A stretch of 64,000 nucleotides of DNA, from the NCBI GenBank assembly GCA_034440575.1, contig JAOTOL010001603.1, forward strand, positions 2,406,001 to 2,470,000, in the 5' to 3' direction. A program made the translations under genes and the position numbers. Positions 19,360 through 31,797 of this stretch are shown piece by piece. The notes beneath the pieces were generated by a model. That model did no database searches. It was not told the DNA's origin and worked only from the letters and a program-made list of their open reading frames with translations. The stretch's first letter is position 1. Every line of letters begins with the position of its first letter. Source of the stretch: Imbricaverruca yamaguchii. Taxonomy: Eukaryota > Arthropoda > Thecostraca > Neoverrucidae.

Positions 19360-20345
19360 AGGTCACGAACAATGGCTATAGCTTAGGACACGAACGAGAG
19401 CTATAGCTCAGGCCACGGATGAGGGCTATAGCTCAGGCAATGGACGAAAGGCATAGCTCAGGTCACGGACGAGGTAAATAACTCAGGTCACGGACGAAGA
19501 TTATAGCTCAAACCACGGATATGGGTCACATAGGTACATGGCCTATGCCACGAACGAGCGCTATAGCCCAGCCCACGTACGAGGGTTATAGCTCAGGCCA
19601 GGGACGAGGGTTATAGCTCAGGCCACGTACGAGGGTTATAGCTCAGGCCACGGACGAGGGTTATAGCTCAGGCCACTGACGAGGGTTATAGCTCAGGCCA
19701 CGGACGAGGGTTATAGCCCAGCACACGGACGAGGGTTGCAGCCCAGGCCACGGACGAGGTTTGCAGCCCAGGCCACGGACGAGGGTTGCAGCCCAGGCCA
19801 CGGACGAGGGTTGTAGCTCAGCCCACGTACGAGGGTTGTAACCCAGGCCACGGACGAGGGTTATAGCTCAGGCCACGGACGAGGGTTGTAACCCAGGCCA
19901 CGGACGAGGGTTATAGCTCAGGCCACGGACGAGGGTTATAGCTCAGGCCACGGACGAGGGTTGTAGCCCAGGCCACGGACGAGGGTTATAGCTCAGGCCA
20001 CGGACGAGGGTTATAGCTCAGGCCACGGACGATGGTTATAGCCCAGGCCACGAACGAGGTTTGCAGCCCAGGCCACGGACGAGGTTTGCAGCCCAGGCCA
20101 CGGACGAGGGTTGTAGCTCAGCCCACGTACGAGGGTTGTAACCCAGGCCACGGACGAGGGTTATAGCTCAGGCCACGGACGAGGGTTGTAACCCAGGCCA
20201 CGGACGAGGGTTATAGCTCAGGCCACGGACGAGGGTTATAGCTCAGGCCACGGACGAGGGTTGTAGCCCAGGCCACGGACGAGGGTTATAGCTCAGGCCA
20301 CGGACGAGGGTTGTAACTCAGGCCACGGATGAGTGCTGTAGCTCA
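19360..20345 (+). repeat. 25-bp minisatellite with 300-bp higher-order period
   Basis: About 39 units of 25 bp carry GGCCACGGACGAGGGTTATA followed by GCTCA. The segment 19741-20040 is repeated at 20041-20340. The two match base for base from 19801/20101 for about 200 bp and differ only slightly in the flanking units, so twelve 25-mers were copied as one 300-bp block. The left part (19360-19560) is older and more diverged. Confidence 0.95.
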
Positions 20346-21544
20346 TGCCACCAACAGAAGAATGTATTGGTGCATTTGATATCGCCTTAACCGTATTACG
20401 GGGGATTACCAATTGCCCCCTTGGATATTATATGTAGCTCTCAACGATTGGCGCTATTATCCTGAACTCGGTGCCGTTTCATACATATCCTTACGGCATA
20501 GTGTGTCACTTTATAAACTGCTTACTTTGGTCTGGGGTGGCTCCAGAAGCAGGTTTTTCCAAGGCGTTCTGAAGCCTTATCGGGTTTTTGTTACTCCGTA
20601 TTAGCCGATCCCATGGCAAATCGTAAGGGAAACCTAAAATTGTTCTTCACATGCCCTCTGTTTTTTATTTTAAAAGATGGGCACACCTGAATATCTATGG
20701 CCCAGATTACGAATCTGAGACTTAGCCTTCTGGATCGAAGCGATCGCGATATCCAGGCCATGCACGTTTTATGGTGGCAGATAAAGTTAGAAGAGAACTT
20801 AATTAGTATCTTTTAGTGGTTGCAGCGATGCATCATTCAAAGCAAAACACCTGACCAATGCAATAAAAATATGTGTGATGCCTAAGACTTATCTTTTGAT
20901 CTTGTGTCCTCTTCAGGCTATGTTGACCTCATGACCGTCTAAGAGGTCCTAATTCGATGTTTTCACTTTGTCACAAGTGCATGTTGAAACGATGGTCTAT
21001 CTGATGGCGGGATGCTATTTTTTGTGACGCCAAATTTGTTATGGGTCACAGAGATCAAATGACAGCGCCTCGCATGTCCTTCAAATGGTGTCATCTTACG
21101 ATATAAGGAGCATAACCGGTATGGATGTCATTTAACACACACTTGCCCATAGATCGCGATGATAATATTTTCAAGTACGGCAGATGTCAAAAGTCGCATG
21201 TGGGTCGGTGACCTGATCACGGTACAGTGGATTTATGTGCATTGTAGAAGTGGTGGACTTGGATCTCATTCTAACGCCTTTTGGTGATTATCTTAACTAT
21301 AGTAGATTTAATTGAACAAGAAGTCACCTTGCTCACATTGTGTCAGTTGACCAGTTGATTTAAGCTGAAGTTTGAGGCGTGCATAATAGAAGGTAATCCA
21401 TATGGGTGTCGTTTGGGAGCACCGGTGTGAGGAAATACCGCAGCCATCGACGTGTCCTGAAAGGTCACAGAGGTCACCTTTGGATAATTTGTTTGTTTTT
21501 TTAACGATATCACGGTGTCCGATGCCTTGTAGGACTTGGTCATG
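20346..21544. other. Unique sequence, no gene recognised
   Basis: The stretch holds scattered GGTCA and TGACC words (about 20925-21230) like those in the TTAA elements, but I cannot align it to them. A worn mobile element is possible. Confidence 0.3.
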
Positions 21545-21667
21545 GTGTGATCTTCTATCGCTGTGGCCTGTTAACGTTTGTCTTCTGTCGCTGTGGCCCG
21601 TTGACGTTTGTCTTCTGTCGCTGTGGCTCGTTGACGTTTGTCTTCTGTCGCTATGGTCTGTTGACGC
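21545..21667 (+). repeat. 30-bp tandem repeat, about four copies
   Basis: TTTGTCTTCTGTCGCTGTGG recurs at 30-bp spacing with GTTGACG between the units. Confidence 0.85.
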
Positions 21668-24600
21668 CTGGACCACGCGCCATCTCGTTCAGTCGTCACC
21701 ATTGTCTGACGTTTTCCGGAGGTGTCGGTCGAAGCCGCCGTGGCCACGCACGTCCCCGAACAGGAACTTAACAGAGAGGTGGCTAAGTGGCCGGATGGGC
21801 GGATCCCCACGTAGAGACCGCGGCTGCGGCGAGCAGGGGGCGGGTCCGCCGTGCGTGACAACTGAGATGAAGGCTCGTGCCTTTCGTCTTCTCCTCCCGG
21901 TGGTGGATCACTGAGCTGCCGGCCTATTGTGACTCGTCACCCGGCGTCCGGTCGGTCTTCTGATCGCCCCCCTGCCTCGTCGTGGCGAGTGGCCCCAGCG
22001 TCTGGTCTGTGCTGTACTCGTCTGCACTGGTCCGCACAGCGCCGTCTCCGGTCGCGAGTTTAGCCTCGTTCACTTGTTTCTTCTATGTCTCATTTTAATT
22101 TTGCAAGTCAGACGGTATTAGTAGGTTGTGCCCTGGAAGGGTGACATAGCCATACAAGACAACATTTCAGTAGGGCGGTGACAGCCCTGCCGTAGGATGT
22201 TCTGTATTCGCGAGTCTGAGGGGTCACCACTGCGTGCTGGCCGACGACGGGGCACTCAGAGCGTCTGTGTGTGATCTGCTGATCGCTGCACGTTGACTGG
22301 TGCCGTGCTGCCGACCGACGAGCATGTTCTACTGATTAGTGATGCAGCATGGCACCACTGCATCCCCAGGTACAATCGCAGTACGCTCAGCGTGACTCCC
22401 TGACATTGAGGCGGTCGTGGTCGGCGATCTTCCGATTGTTTTTCATTCATCATCTGGGATGGTACCAAAAGTTTCCGTTCGACCAACTCCCACTGCACTA
22501 TTTATCCGCCAGTGCCATGCACCAGCGATTCACACGCAAGCTTTTGTGTGATATCTGACTCCTTACCTCCAATACTCAGAACTGGGGCAAGTCCAGTACT
22601 TCTACGATGAATGGACTCGGAAATAGAATAGCCATAACTTTGTAATTACTCGTAGCCATCAGAAGGATTTCAGTGCAAGGTGTGAGTGTATCATACTTTG
22701 GCAACCAGGCACGGCAACAATGCATGTGATGTCATTGGTGGGTCGGCTTTTCGTGTGATTTTCGTGTGAACAGCACTAAAACGAATTTTCCTTTGTCTTG
22801 GTGTGTACGGCATTTGCAGCATGACCGATACACTTCCCGCGTCTCGTGGAGGGCACAGAGAGACGTTATCGCTGAATGCCGCTGGTACGCAAGAGCGCAC
22901 GGTGAGCGTGATAATGACGGCAGTATGAGTACGAAAGTAGAGAGTATGATATATCTGCAGATGTCGCGATTTCGCGACTACTGTGAACGCAGCGTCCGTG
23001 GCTGGCATGTCTGTCTCTGTCTCGAATAGAGCTATGTAATGTATGAATGTAATGTATGTATGTAATGTATGTATGTATTCCTTTAGAGGAGCATGCACAT
23101 GGTGCACATACTTACGTGTTGTGTTCATGATTCGCTTTCAGCTCGAGTTAAATGAACTTGTAGATGCATTGCGTCGTGTGGCATCAAGTAATTCCCACGG
23201 AATTGGAATGATCCAATTTAGCTAATTTACTGAAGGCGAACAATATTCCTTATTCCATGTCCATCATCGTGTCAAGCTAAAGTCAAGCCACGTGCAATTG
23301 TGACCTCTGCGACCTCACATGACATTGGTTTGACACTGCCTCGCTCTCTGGATAAAGTGTGTGCAACGATACGCGTGACAAATACCTTTCGTAATGCACA
23401 TGCACCGTTCAGTTTGAGGTAAGTCCTATGTGACCTCTCATAAACATACCTTTGCTACCATCTTGGTGTATGAAAATAGTGCTTTGAATTACAAGTAAGA
23501 GCCATATCGGGCAGATTTTCCAATGCAACCCAGGTCAATACTTCGAGGTCAGGGCACTGACCTAGATGTGAAAGCCAAATATGGCCACAGACTCAGATGT
23601 CAGATCTCTGACGATCTTAGCAATATCACAATTGTGTTGTATGAGCCAACAGCTTTGAAAAAGAAACACCATGTCGGCTATGTATATCAGGTATGTATTC
23701 CCAAGGTTGTTATATTTGTGTTCGGGATTACATTCAGTTGGAAATTAGTGACACCATAAATTCAGGCAAAATCCTGAAATATGTCCCAAATTTTACGCAG
23801 CCTGGACTCGCTTATGTTTCTTGAAAATTTGTTTGTGTTCACTCAGCAGAAGGGTCGTTCCATCAGCTATGGAATGGTGTAAGAAATGATACAATAGATA
23901 GCGATGGAATATATGTCACAGTATTGTCTGGAAATGCATTCCAAATTATCACGTTTTGCTCCTGTGTCCACCTGTCAAAACGTTACAGCCGGTATTTCAG
24001 AAGGCGTAGATTATGTCACAAAAAATCGACCTTTGTCTTGGGCGAGAACATCGGCTGATGCGCTTTCGAGTCTCAGAGCGCCCTCTGTGTACCCCCTAAC
24101 AACTTCGCTGTCCAGTTCAACCCTGCCGTAACACAGTGGACGAGTCTCTCATTCCACTCACGCAGTTTTTGGCTGCACTGCTGTCCAACAACAATTTTTG
24201 TGATGTGTTGTTGGCAGCCAATTTGAATCGCCATCCATACTACATTGAGGTAGGATGTAATGCACCGCATGACAGCCTGGCCATAAGTGTTTTGCTCGCC
24301 GTGAGTATACCACGTGCATTCCGGCGTTTCGTTAGTTGATAGTTTACTGCTACAGCTCCACAGGGCATCAGTCCAAAGAGGCGTGCACTTGAGACCGCAC
24401 CATGCAACATTGCAACAAAAGTTCACCAGTATTTCTGTAGATACAACTGTGGTCGCTCCTTCACTCGAAGTCACCTCTCTGTGGCTCTTCTGACCAGCGA
24501 TACTCTCCTGTGCAGTATTGCAGTCCCCGTGTTATTGTCCGATGCGGCGGTGCAGTTCCTGGCATGATGCTCCCCACATGCCGGAGCCGGTCGGCGATCA

Positions 24601-24767
24601 GTAGTGAGGGACGACTTGGATGAATTTTGATGCAGACGAGCCTCGCTCTCGTGATGAGGATTCACGCATGTTTATGAGGGACATCGGTCCACGGTTCAAT
24701 GCCTCGATACCAGTCAAGGAGGATAACCTTGACGTTCGAGTTCGCTTAATGCATGCAGTCACGTGCA
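21668..24767. other. Long unique stretch without recognisable gene
   Basis: Small items only are present: an ATGTATGTATGTAATG tetranucleotide run at about 23039-23075, AGGTCA/TGACCT words at about 23310-23570, and a GC-richer block at 21720-22080. Several open frames of 60-145 codons exist on both strands, but none shows a domain, splice context or codon bias that I can defend. Confidence 0.35.
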
Positions 24768-25175
24768 ACCGACAACCGAACATAAAGCCGGCAGCCGAAC
24801 ATAAAGCCGGCAGCCGAACATAAAGCCGGCAGCCGAACATAAAGCCGGCAGCCGAACATAAAGCCGGCAGCCGAACATAAAGCCGGCAGCCGAACATAAA
24901 GCCGGCAGCCGAACATAAAGCCGGCAGCCGAACATAAAGCCGGCAGCCGAACATAAAGCCGGCAGCCGAACATAAAGCCGGCAGCCGAACATAAAGCCGG
25001 CAGCCGAACATAAAGCCGGCAGCCGAACATAAAGCCGGCAACCGAATACAAATCCGGTAGCCGGATGTAAATCCAGCAGCCGAACACAAAGTCGGCAGCC
25101 AAACATGAAGCCGCCAGCCGAATATGATGCCGGTAGCCGCATACAAAGCCGGCAGTCGGATATAACACCGGCAGA
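24768..25175 (+). repeat. 19-bp minisatellite, perfect core with decayed right flank
   Basis: About 14 nearly identical 19-bp units (GCAGCCGAACATAAAGCCG) run to about 25040. They then pass into six or seven strongly mutated units (for example GTAGCCGGATGTAAATCC). A fresh expansion at one side of an older array is the simplest reading. Confidence 0.93.
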
Positions 25176-26589
25176 CGACAGACATGACAGAATCCATACA
25201 AAACATGGCCATATTTCAACATGAAATGCCAGCCATGCCCATCCGAAACGACAAGCCGGCTGGCGCGACATTGCACGCTGTGATGTATGTGACGCTTGCA
25301 GGGCCGACTGTGCAAAGCCAAACGGAGGAATGCCGCAGTTACGCAATTACGGCCCTCTTAGCGAGTAAGCGTCACAGTGGACATTCTTTACGAGCACAGC
25401 ATGTAGCGTCTGACATTGGAAGCTGTGGTACTTTCAGATTCCAACGCTATAACCCAGATATTTGTGGAGAATTGATAGTGAGATCGTGCTTAGGTGTAGC
25501 ACATAAGAGGATTTAAGGTGGGGGAAAATTAACTTGAGGACAGAGAAACATTCTGATTCCCATTGATATCCCCCAGAAGGTTTCTTTGCGGGAGCTCCTC
25601 CTACGTTGCAAGCAACACCTGAAATATTCTTGGAACATCTCCCAGGCCAGCGGTAGCTCAATGATGACGTCATCAAAACACACGGCTGCACCAGCACACT
25701 TGATTCACCGTCTCACTAATGCATTGTCATTGTTGCATCCTTGACACAGATTACCGTCGGCTCTCAAGATAGCCTGCCTGCACCGATTGCCGCTCACTTG
25801 TGGAAAATATCCACCGCCGGGCTTTGGAGGCCGTAGGGGGCCGGGGGCTGGGGGGCAGGGGTGGGGGTGGGGAGAGGGTACATTACCAGAGATGATGCGA
25901 CGCACTCGACTCCGACAGTCTGGTACGGTCAGTGACCTTGAGCTGATGGCAAGTAGCACGACCAGCGACGTCCGGCTCCTGAGACCGCCCCATCCCCATC
26001 GTCCTTGTAGCTTCCAAGGGCCGCAATGGCTCATGTCTATCAACGCAGTGCTGTGACATTGGCTGAAAAACAGGGGGCTGTATCTGTGTTGTGGAGATGC
26101 ATTAACATTTGGAAGGGCCGGCTTCACGAATCTCATCCAAGAGCATCTAAGCATCGTGACTTTCCGGTTTGTGTTTCAAATATATTTTGCCTATGCTCGG
26201 GCAAATTGGCTGCAGTCGCTTGCATTAAATTAGGCTCAAAACTTCATGGAGAGTACTTGACCATGATTGCACATGGCTTTGTCAGTGGAAAATCCAAAGG
26301 AACACTTCGATTTGCCCGGTAGCGCAGCGACGTCACGAGGAACAAATCGAGATGACAAAGGAGAGCTTCCGATCGTTGAGTCTACCAATTCCTTGTTTAA
26401 ATTGACAGCCACGCAGAACTAAATTGTTCCCCTCATCCAACGTTGGCTTTCTATTCTGAAGGCAAGGTCACGTCTTGGTGCGCAGCCTACCCTTCCCCTT
26501 CCTCCTCCAAAAGAGTGCGCCAACCCGGCGGTGTGTACGTGTAGCAGAACTTGAGCATGGGTGCAGTACAGCATCGGAGAGATGCGGCG
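25176..26589. other. Unique sequence, no gene recognised
   Basis: A palindromic TGATGACGTCATCA lies at about 25661 as a single site, and a G-rich run at about 25825-25880. No exon is supported. Confidence 0.35.
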
Positions 26590-27045
26590 TGTCGTTGGAG
26601 GACGGTCTGGTCCAACGCCATGTGTGTGGGAGGACAGTCTGGTCCAACGTCACGTGTGTGGGTGGACGGTCTGGTCGGACGCCATGTGTGTGGGAGGGTG
26701 CGGTCTGGTCGGACGCCATGTGTGTGGGAGAGGACAGTCTGGTCCAACGCCATGTGTGTGGGGGAGGGGAGGACGGTCTGGTCCAGCGCCATGTGTGTGG
26801 GAGGGGACGGTCTGGTCGGACGCCATGTGTGTGGGAGGGTGCGGTCTGGTCCGACGCCATGTGTGTGGGAGGGGACGGTCTGGTCTGACGCCATGTGTGT
26901 GGGAGGGGGCGGTCTGGTCGGACGCCATGTGTGTGGGAGGGGGCGGTCTGGTCCAATGTCTCGTGTGTGGGTGGACGGTCTGGTCGAACGCCATGTGTGT
27001 GGGAGGGGGCGGTCTGGTCCGACTCCACGTGAGTGGGTGGACGGC
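26590..27045 (+). repeat. About 34-bp minisatellite
   Basis: About 13 units of 31-35 bp contain GGTCTGGTCSRACGCCATGT followed by GTGTGGGAGGG. Lengths vary in the G run, and several units have a shorter form ending GTGTGGGTGGAC. The open frames through it are repeat artefacts. Confidence 0.9.
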
Positions 27046-27204
27046 GGCTGCGCGATGCCGTCTGGCCGGATGCCCGGACAGTCCGCACAGTCGGCGCCCC
27101 CCCCACCCCGTCCAGGATGCTGCCGACTGACGGGCGCGTGTGCATTGAAAGCAGTGGCGGCCGCCTGCTGCACCAGCATGCTTATATTCAGTCCGTGTGT
27201 CTTC

Positions 27205-27445
27205 AATGTCGCTGGATCCTTGGCAGCGTCGGCAGGGTCGGCAGGGTTGGCAGGGTCTGCAGGGTCGGCAAGGTCAGCAAGGTTGGCAGGGTCGGCAGGG
27301 TCGGCGGGGTCAGCAAGATTGTCAGGGTCGGCAGGGTCGGCAGGGTCGGCAGGGTCGGCAGGGTCGGCAGGGTCGGCTGGGTCGGCATGGTCAGCAATAT
27401 TGGCAGGGTCGGCAGGGTCGTCAGGGTCGGCAGAGTCAGCACGAC
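27205..27445 (+). repeat. 9-bp tandem repeat (GGCAGGGTC)
   Basis: About 26 copies of GGCAGGGTC are present, with some units changed to GGTCAGCAA or GTCGGCTGG. Because the unit is nine bases long, every frame encodes a tripeptide repeat on both strands (for example Ala-Gly-Ser or Asp-Pro-Ala). A coding role cannot be excluded but nothing supports one. Confidence 0.92.
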
Positions 27446-27954
27446 ACTGTGGTGCCATGCACAGTGAGATCCGAAGGTCGAACAGACACCACTGACGGAT
27501 AGATAGCCTTGACCTGAAGGTTGTCAACCCTCCTACCGGCGTCCTCCGCTCCTCTCCGCCACCCCCCCCCCCTAATACTATCGTCACGCTGCTGGCATGC
27601 AGCGGCCTTCTCTGGCCTTGCAGGATGAGGCCCGAGGAATTAACGGGCCCCTTGGCGCTGAATGCGAACTCATCAGATGACATGGCGTCGCAGGGGGGCA
27701 GTCGTGTCGGCCCAATGAAGATACATTGACTTCTTGTTCATAATTGTTGCGCTGGACTGAAGTTAATGCAGCTGATGGCAGGCTCCGAGTCTGCGCAATA
27801 AGTTTTGATTACGACAGCCTGCAATCTCGTGAAATTAGTTGCACAAACTGGCGCAGGGTTGTACGGCTGCAATATAGGTATGTCGCCAGAAACCGTGAAA
27901 TGTGTCCACTTTTGTTGGCTGTCAATTAACTGTGCACAGTCGGGATCACTGACG
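27446..27954. other. Unique sequence, no gene recognised
   Basis: No structure is visible apart from a C-run at about 27563. Confidence 0.3.
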
Positions 27955-28062
27955 CAGTGCACCGTCACACCACCCTAGACAGGAGCGTATCTGTGCACAG
28001 TCACACCTCCCCGGACGGGAGCGCATCTGTGCACAGTCACACCACCCAAGACAGGAGCTCTG
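27955..28062 (+). repeat. 36-bp tandem repeat, three copies
   Basis: GTGCACMGTCACACCWCCC recurs three times at 36-bp spacing, followed by GACRGGAGCG. Confidence 0.8.
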
Positions 28063-28344
28063 TGGCACGCCTGGTTTTGCAGCCGTGTGGGTTTGCGTCT
28101 TATGTTGCAGGAAGGCTCGTTAGAGCATATCTGTTGGCTCCCTGGCCAGAACCCTGCATTTTCGAGGGGGGCTGTTGCTCAATTGGTAGCAATGCTTTCG
28201 GTGCACTACGTCGAGCGCAAAGATGATTTTTCGAAGAGGTCAGTAACGAGTATTTGCGTTTGCGAGAATACCTATATATAGGCGTCATCTCTAACCTGAC
28301 GGCTGGAGTATATCTAGTATAACTCTAATATAAGTATTTCTAGA

Positions 28345-28556
<212 letters not shown>

Positions 28557-29341
28557 TACCATAGTATATTATGATAGTTACTAGTGCTGGACGCCAGTAA
28601 CCGAGTGGGTTTACCTCCAAAAAGCAATTATCAAGCTGGTGCTTCAGCCCGGGCGGCCGGGAACACTGGTTATTGGCTAATCTATATAGCCAAGGAAATG
28701 TAGTTTTTGTTGTTGTTGTACCAAACAAAAATAAATCATGGCTGCCTGGATTGTTTGCTGAACAACACCGATAACATTTCTGGCTTATCTCACCTTTCTC
28801 TGTAACACTGGAAACACTGTTTTGGGTTGAATGCTTTCGGCCTAAATATTTGAAACAATGGCACGGATATCTAACGTAATTGATGTAGAAATCCATTCAA
28901 CTATGGTAGATATGGCGATTTCTTTTTTGTTGCGGTGGGCCAAGCAGACGCGTGGTAAAAATCCGACAATGAGGCACGCTGCCCTTCATCCTGTCCTACA
29001 GCAAAGTTCATTCGTTCCGTTCCGTTCCTGGGAGATCCAGTGCTTTTCGAAGCGCATCGATGTTTTTGGGTAGGAACTGACCAGCTCTCCAGTTTTGCAT
29101 AAGCAATGCCTTCCGAACACACAGTGGAACGGCGCCCAGCTTCCGGTCGTGCACAGATAAGCATCACTGCACCTTGCAAGTAGCATTTCAAATGCAGCAT
29201 GTCGGCTGCTTCCCTTGGTCTTGACGGCTCGTCACCGTCTGAGGTGGATCGGCCAGCCGATCGGACCGGAAGCGGCGGTCGGCCGGCCGAGAGTGGACAG
29301 GCGCGCGACCGGTCGCCCACTGGTGGTGACCGCTCCGTCAG
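28557..29341. other. Unique sequence, GC-rich at its right end
   Basis: A CpG-rich stretch at about 29210-29340 could hold an exon, but no splice signals or known motif support one. Confidence 0.3.
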
Positions 29342-29419
29342 ACGAACAACTGTTGGGCGCTGCATGACCTCTGCAGTCGATGCGCCCTTAAACCCCAATA
29401 ACCAACCAACGAACAACTG
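29342..29419 (+). mobile_element. SINE 3' piece with perfect 11-bp target duplication
   Basis: ACGAACAACTG flanks a 56-bp insert (29353-29408) that starts TTGGGCGCTGCATGACC and ends CCCCAATAACCAACCA. It belongs to the same subfamily as 5207 and 8380. Confidence 0.9.
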
Positions 29420-31004
29420 CGATGCGCTCTGCCGAACAATCAGATCCACAAGATTACCGGCATGTCGACGCCTTTTTCCCGGCACGTCTTCACTTCGTTG
29501 TGGCTACTTTTACACTTGTAGGGCACTTGTGTGGTACGCTTGATCCAAGCCATGCCACTTTTAAGCATGCTCATGTGCAACCACGCGCCAAGCCACCATG
29601 AAGCTACATCTCAACGCACTCAAACTGAGCACATGTTAACCGTCGCCTAAGTGCTACATTTACCCGTCTACGCCAATGGAGAAGGGCGAGGTTTGATGCG
29701 ACCCCTTGGCGCTTCCAGACGAAAGGTGCTAGAGTGATGGAGCGTGGATGGGCGTGTGGGGTGGGGCGAAATCTTGCGAGTGACATCAAATTTGTGTATC
29801 TGTAAGCGATAGGTGACCGTTCAAATCAGGTCAAAGGCCGCATTTTAGCAAACAACCGATACTTTTCACAAGCTGATCGCAAACCTTTTCCTAAAACGCA
29901 TCAGATATACGCTTCTCGTCAGCATCATGGTGTCCGTCGGTGCTTTGCCAGAAAACGACATATCTCAAGCTCCACTTAAGGCAAAGATCAGGTCAGGTCA
30001 AGGGCCGACCCGGATTTTGACCGCTTGCTAGCATATCGGTTAAAACCGGTGCTTCCATCTACCCCAGGATAGAAATGGACGACGAAATGGGATTCGGAAC
30101 TTCAAACAATCCTAGATATACTGTCGAGCTAAGAATGGTCATAAGGAATTGACGTAGGCCACTGACCTTTATTGAACGTAGAATGGTACTGGGATACTGT
30201 CCGAATCGGTACAGATCTATTTGTCTAAATCGCACAAGTGACTCTTTAGCTCACCATGACATGCTAAGTTACGATAATCCGCGATTTCGTTAAAAAAAGG
30301 TCGGAGATGTTCCACTGTATGACGTCATAACCCGTGACCTGACATGACCTAGCATAAAAAATGCCACGAAAACGTCGCGCCGGTGGGTATTGCAAATTTC
30401 ACCACTTTCTGTCGAACGGTTCGGAAGCTTTCCAGAAAGGCCTCAGGGGGTTGCCTTACCCCTCCCCCACCTGCGATGATCAATGCAACTGTTCCACATT
30501 TCATTCCTTACCCTACCCTAGATGAAAAACAATAAACCCACCTTGCGTGGACAATTTGCCTTACCAGCAGCATTTAACAAAAGTCTGCATTCATGGGCCG
30601 CGAACAAATGGGTGTGTTTGTTCGGTCGCCCTCCTTGTAATAACACATCCATTCACATATTCAATAGGAAAAGGAGGTTCGGAAAGCCATTCAATACTCA
30701 TCATATAATTAGGATCAGCTCATGTGACGTCCCAGCGCAGGCCTTTTCACTGGAGTTTTCAGTGAAAGTATGCTTGAAAGAGTCTTCTTCCCAGTATTCG
30801 AAGTATTTCCAGCATGCCCAAGTATACCTGGGCATGCTGTCCGCTGACTGCTAGTCGAAAGAGTTTCTGCCGAGTGACATCATGGAACCAAAGTAGCAGA
30901 TAGTTCCCTCAGTGAAGTTGGCTGCAACTGGATCTGTCCGTCTTTCCCCACCTGGTTGCCTGCACCCACCTTCCCCTATCGATGTCGCGTGCAACTCGTG
31001 TCAT
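29420..31004. other. Unique sequence with an AGGTCA-rich part
   Basis: From about 29805 to 30350 there are repeated hormone-receptor-like half-sites (AATCAGGTCAAAGG, ATCAGGTCAGGTCAAGGG, CGTGACCTGACATGACC), resembling the cores of the TTAA elements. I cannot find matching termini. It may be a worn element. CATGCCCAAGTATACCTGGG followed by CATG near 30815 is a palindrome. The rest shows nothing. Confidence 0.35.
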
Positions 31005-31200
31005 GTGACAAGGCAGCGTATCATGTCACAAGGTGATGTGCCATGCTACAAGATGATGTGCCATGTGTCAAGATGACGTGCCATGTGACAAGGTGACGTA
31101 TCGTTTGACAAAGTGACGTGCCATGTGAGTAGGTGACGTTCCATGTGATAAGGTGACGGTCATGTGACAAGATGACGTGTCATGTGACTAGACTTTGGTG
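31005..31200 (+). repeat. 20-bp tandem repeat with TGACGT in most units
   Basis: About nine units of CATGTGACAAGGTGACGTGC with small length changes. Most contain TGACGT, a CREB/ATF half-site. Confidence 0.85.
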
Positions 31201-31797
31201 ACATGCCATGCCCGTATATGCCATACGCATAGCGCAAATTTACGCCAAATGGGAAACACGGGATCTGACCGACAGAGAAGGTGTGACGATATATGAGCGT
31301 CTCAGTCCCACGACCACGCTCATCATAGTGGCTGCGTTCAGCCGCCGTACAGCAGCCATGCAGGTATGTTATGTCGCCGTTCAGTGCTCTCTGCCGCCCA
31401 CGGCTGAGGCTATCGTATGTTTGGCACAGCACGAAGACTGTCTACAGCCGTGCAACAATGCACTGTGGCTGTTAAATATATTTGCGCCAAGCATCGGCTG
31501 GCTCCCTGGTTACGCTCGTGCCTGCCTGATAAGCTCACCTCATCTCAAGGTCAGCCGATTATCGTCAGAAGGCATGCGCCGACATCTGTCTGCAGAATGT
31601 CCCGCTGGGATTTCCTATATATTGACTATAGGATTTTCCAATTAGGAAGTACCGCCGAAAATTGAAATCGTGTCGGGAATCTCTGGAGAACATGCTGTCC
31701 CTGGAAACTACGCGCCGTGCCAAGTCATTACTGTAAGCACTTTTGTGCGCTCATTTACAATGGAGACACATTCTGGTGTCACTTCATCTCGCAGGTT
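31201..31797. other. Unique sequence, no gene recognised
   Basis: Open frames up to 145 codons exist but show no domain or splice evidence. Confidence 0.3.

Noticed and set aside
27203..27442. Collagen-like or Asp-Pro-Ala tripeptide repeat protein
   Set aside because: A 9-bp repeat yields tripeptide repeats in every frame on both strands, and there is no Gly-X-Y pattern or flanking coding sequence.
28165..28225. tRNA-like A-box word (TTGCTCAATTGGTAGC)
   Set aside because: No B box or tail follows at a proper distance. It could be a worn SINE head but is too weak to annotate.
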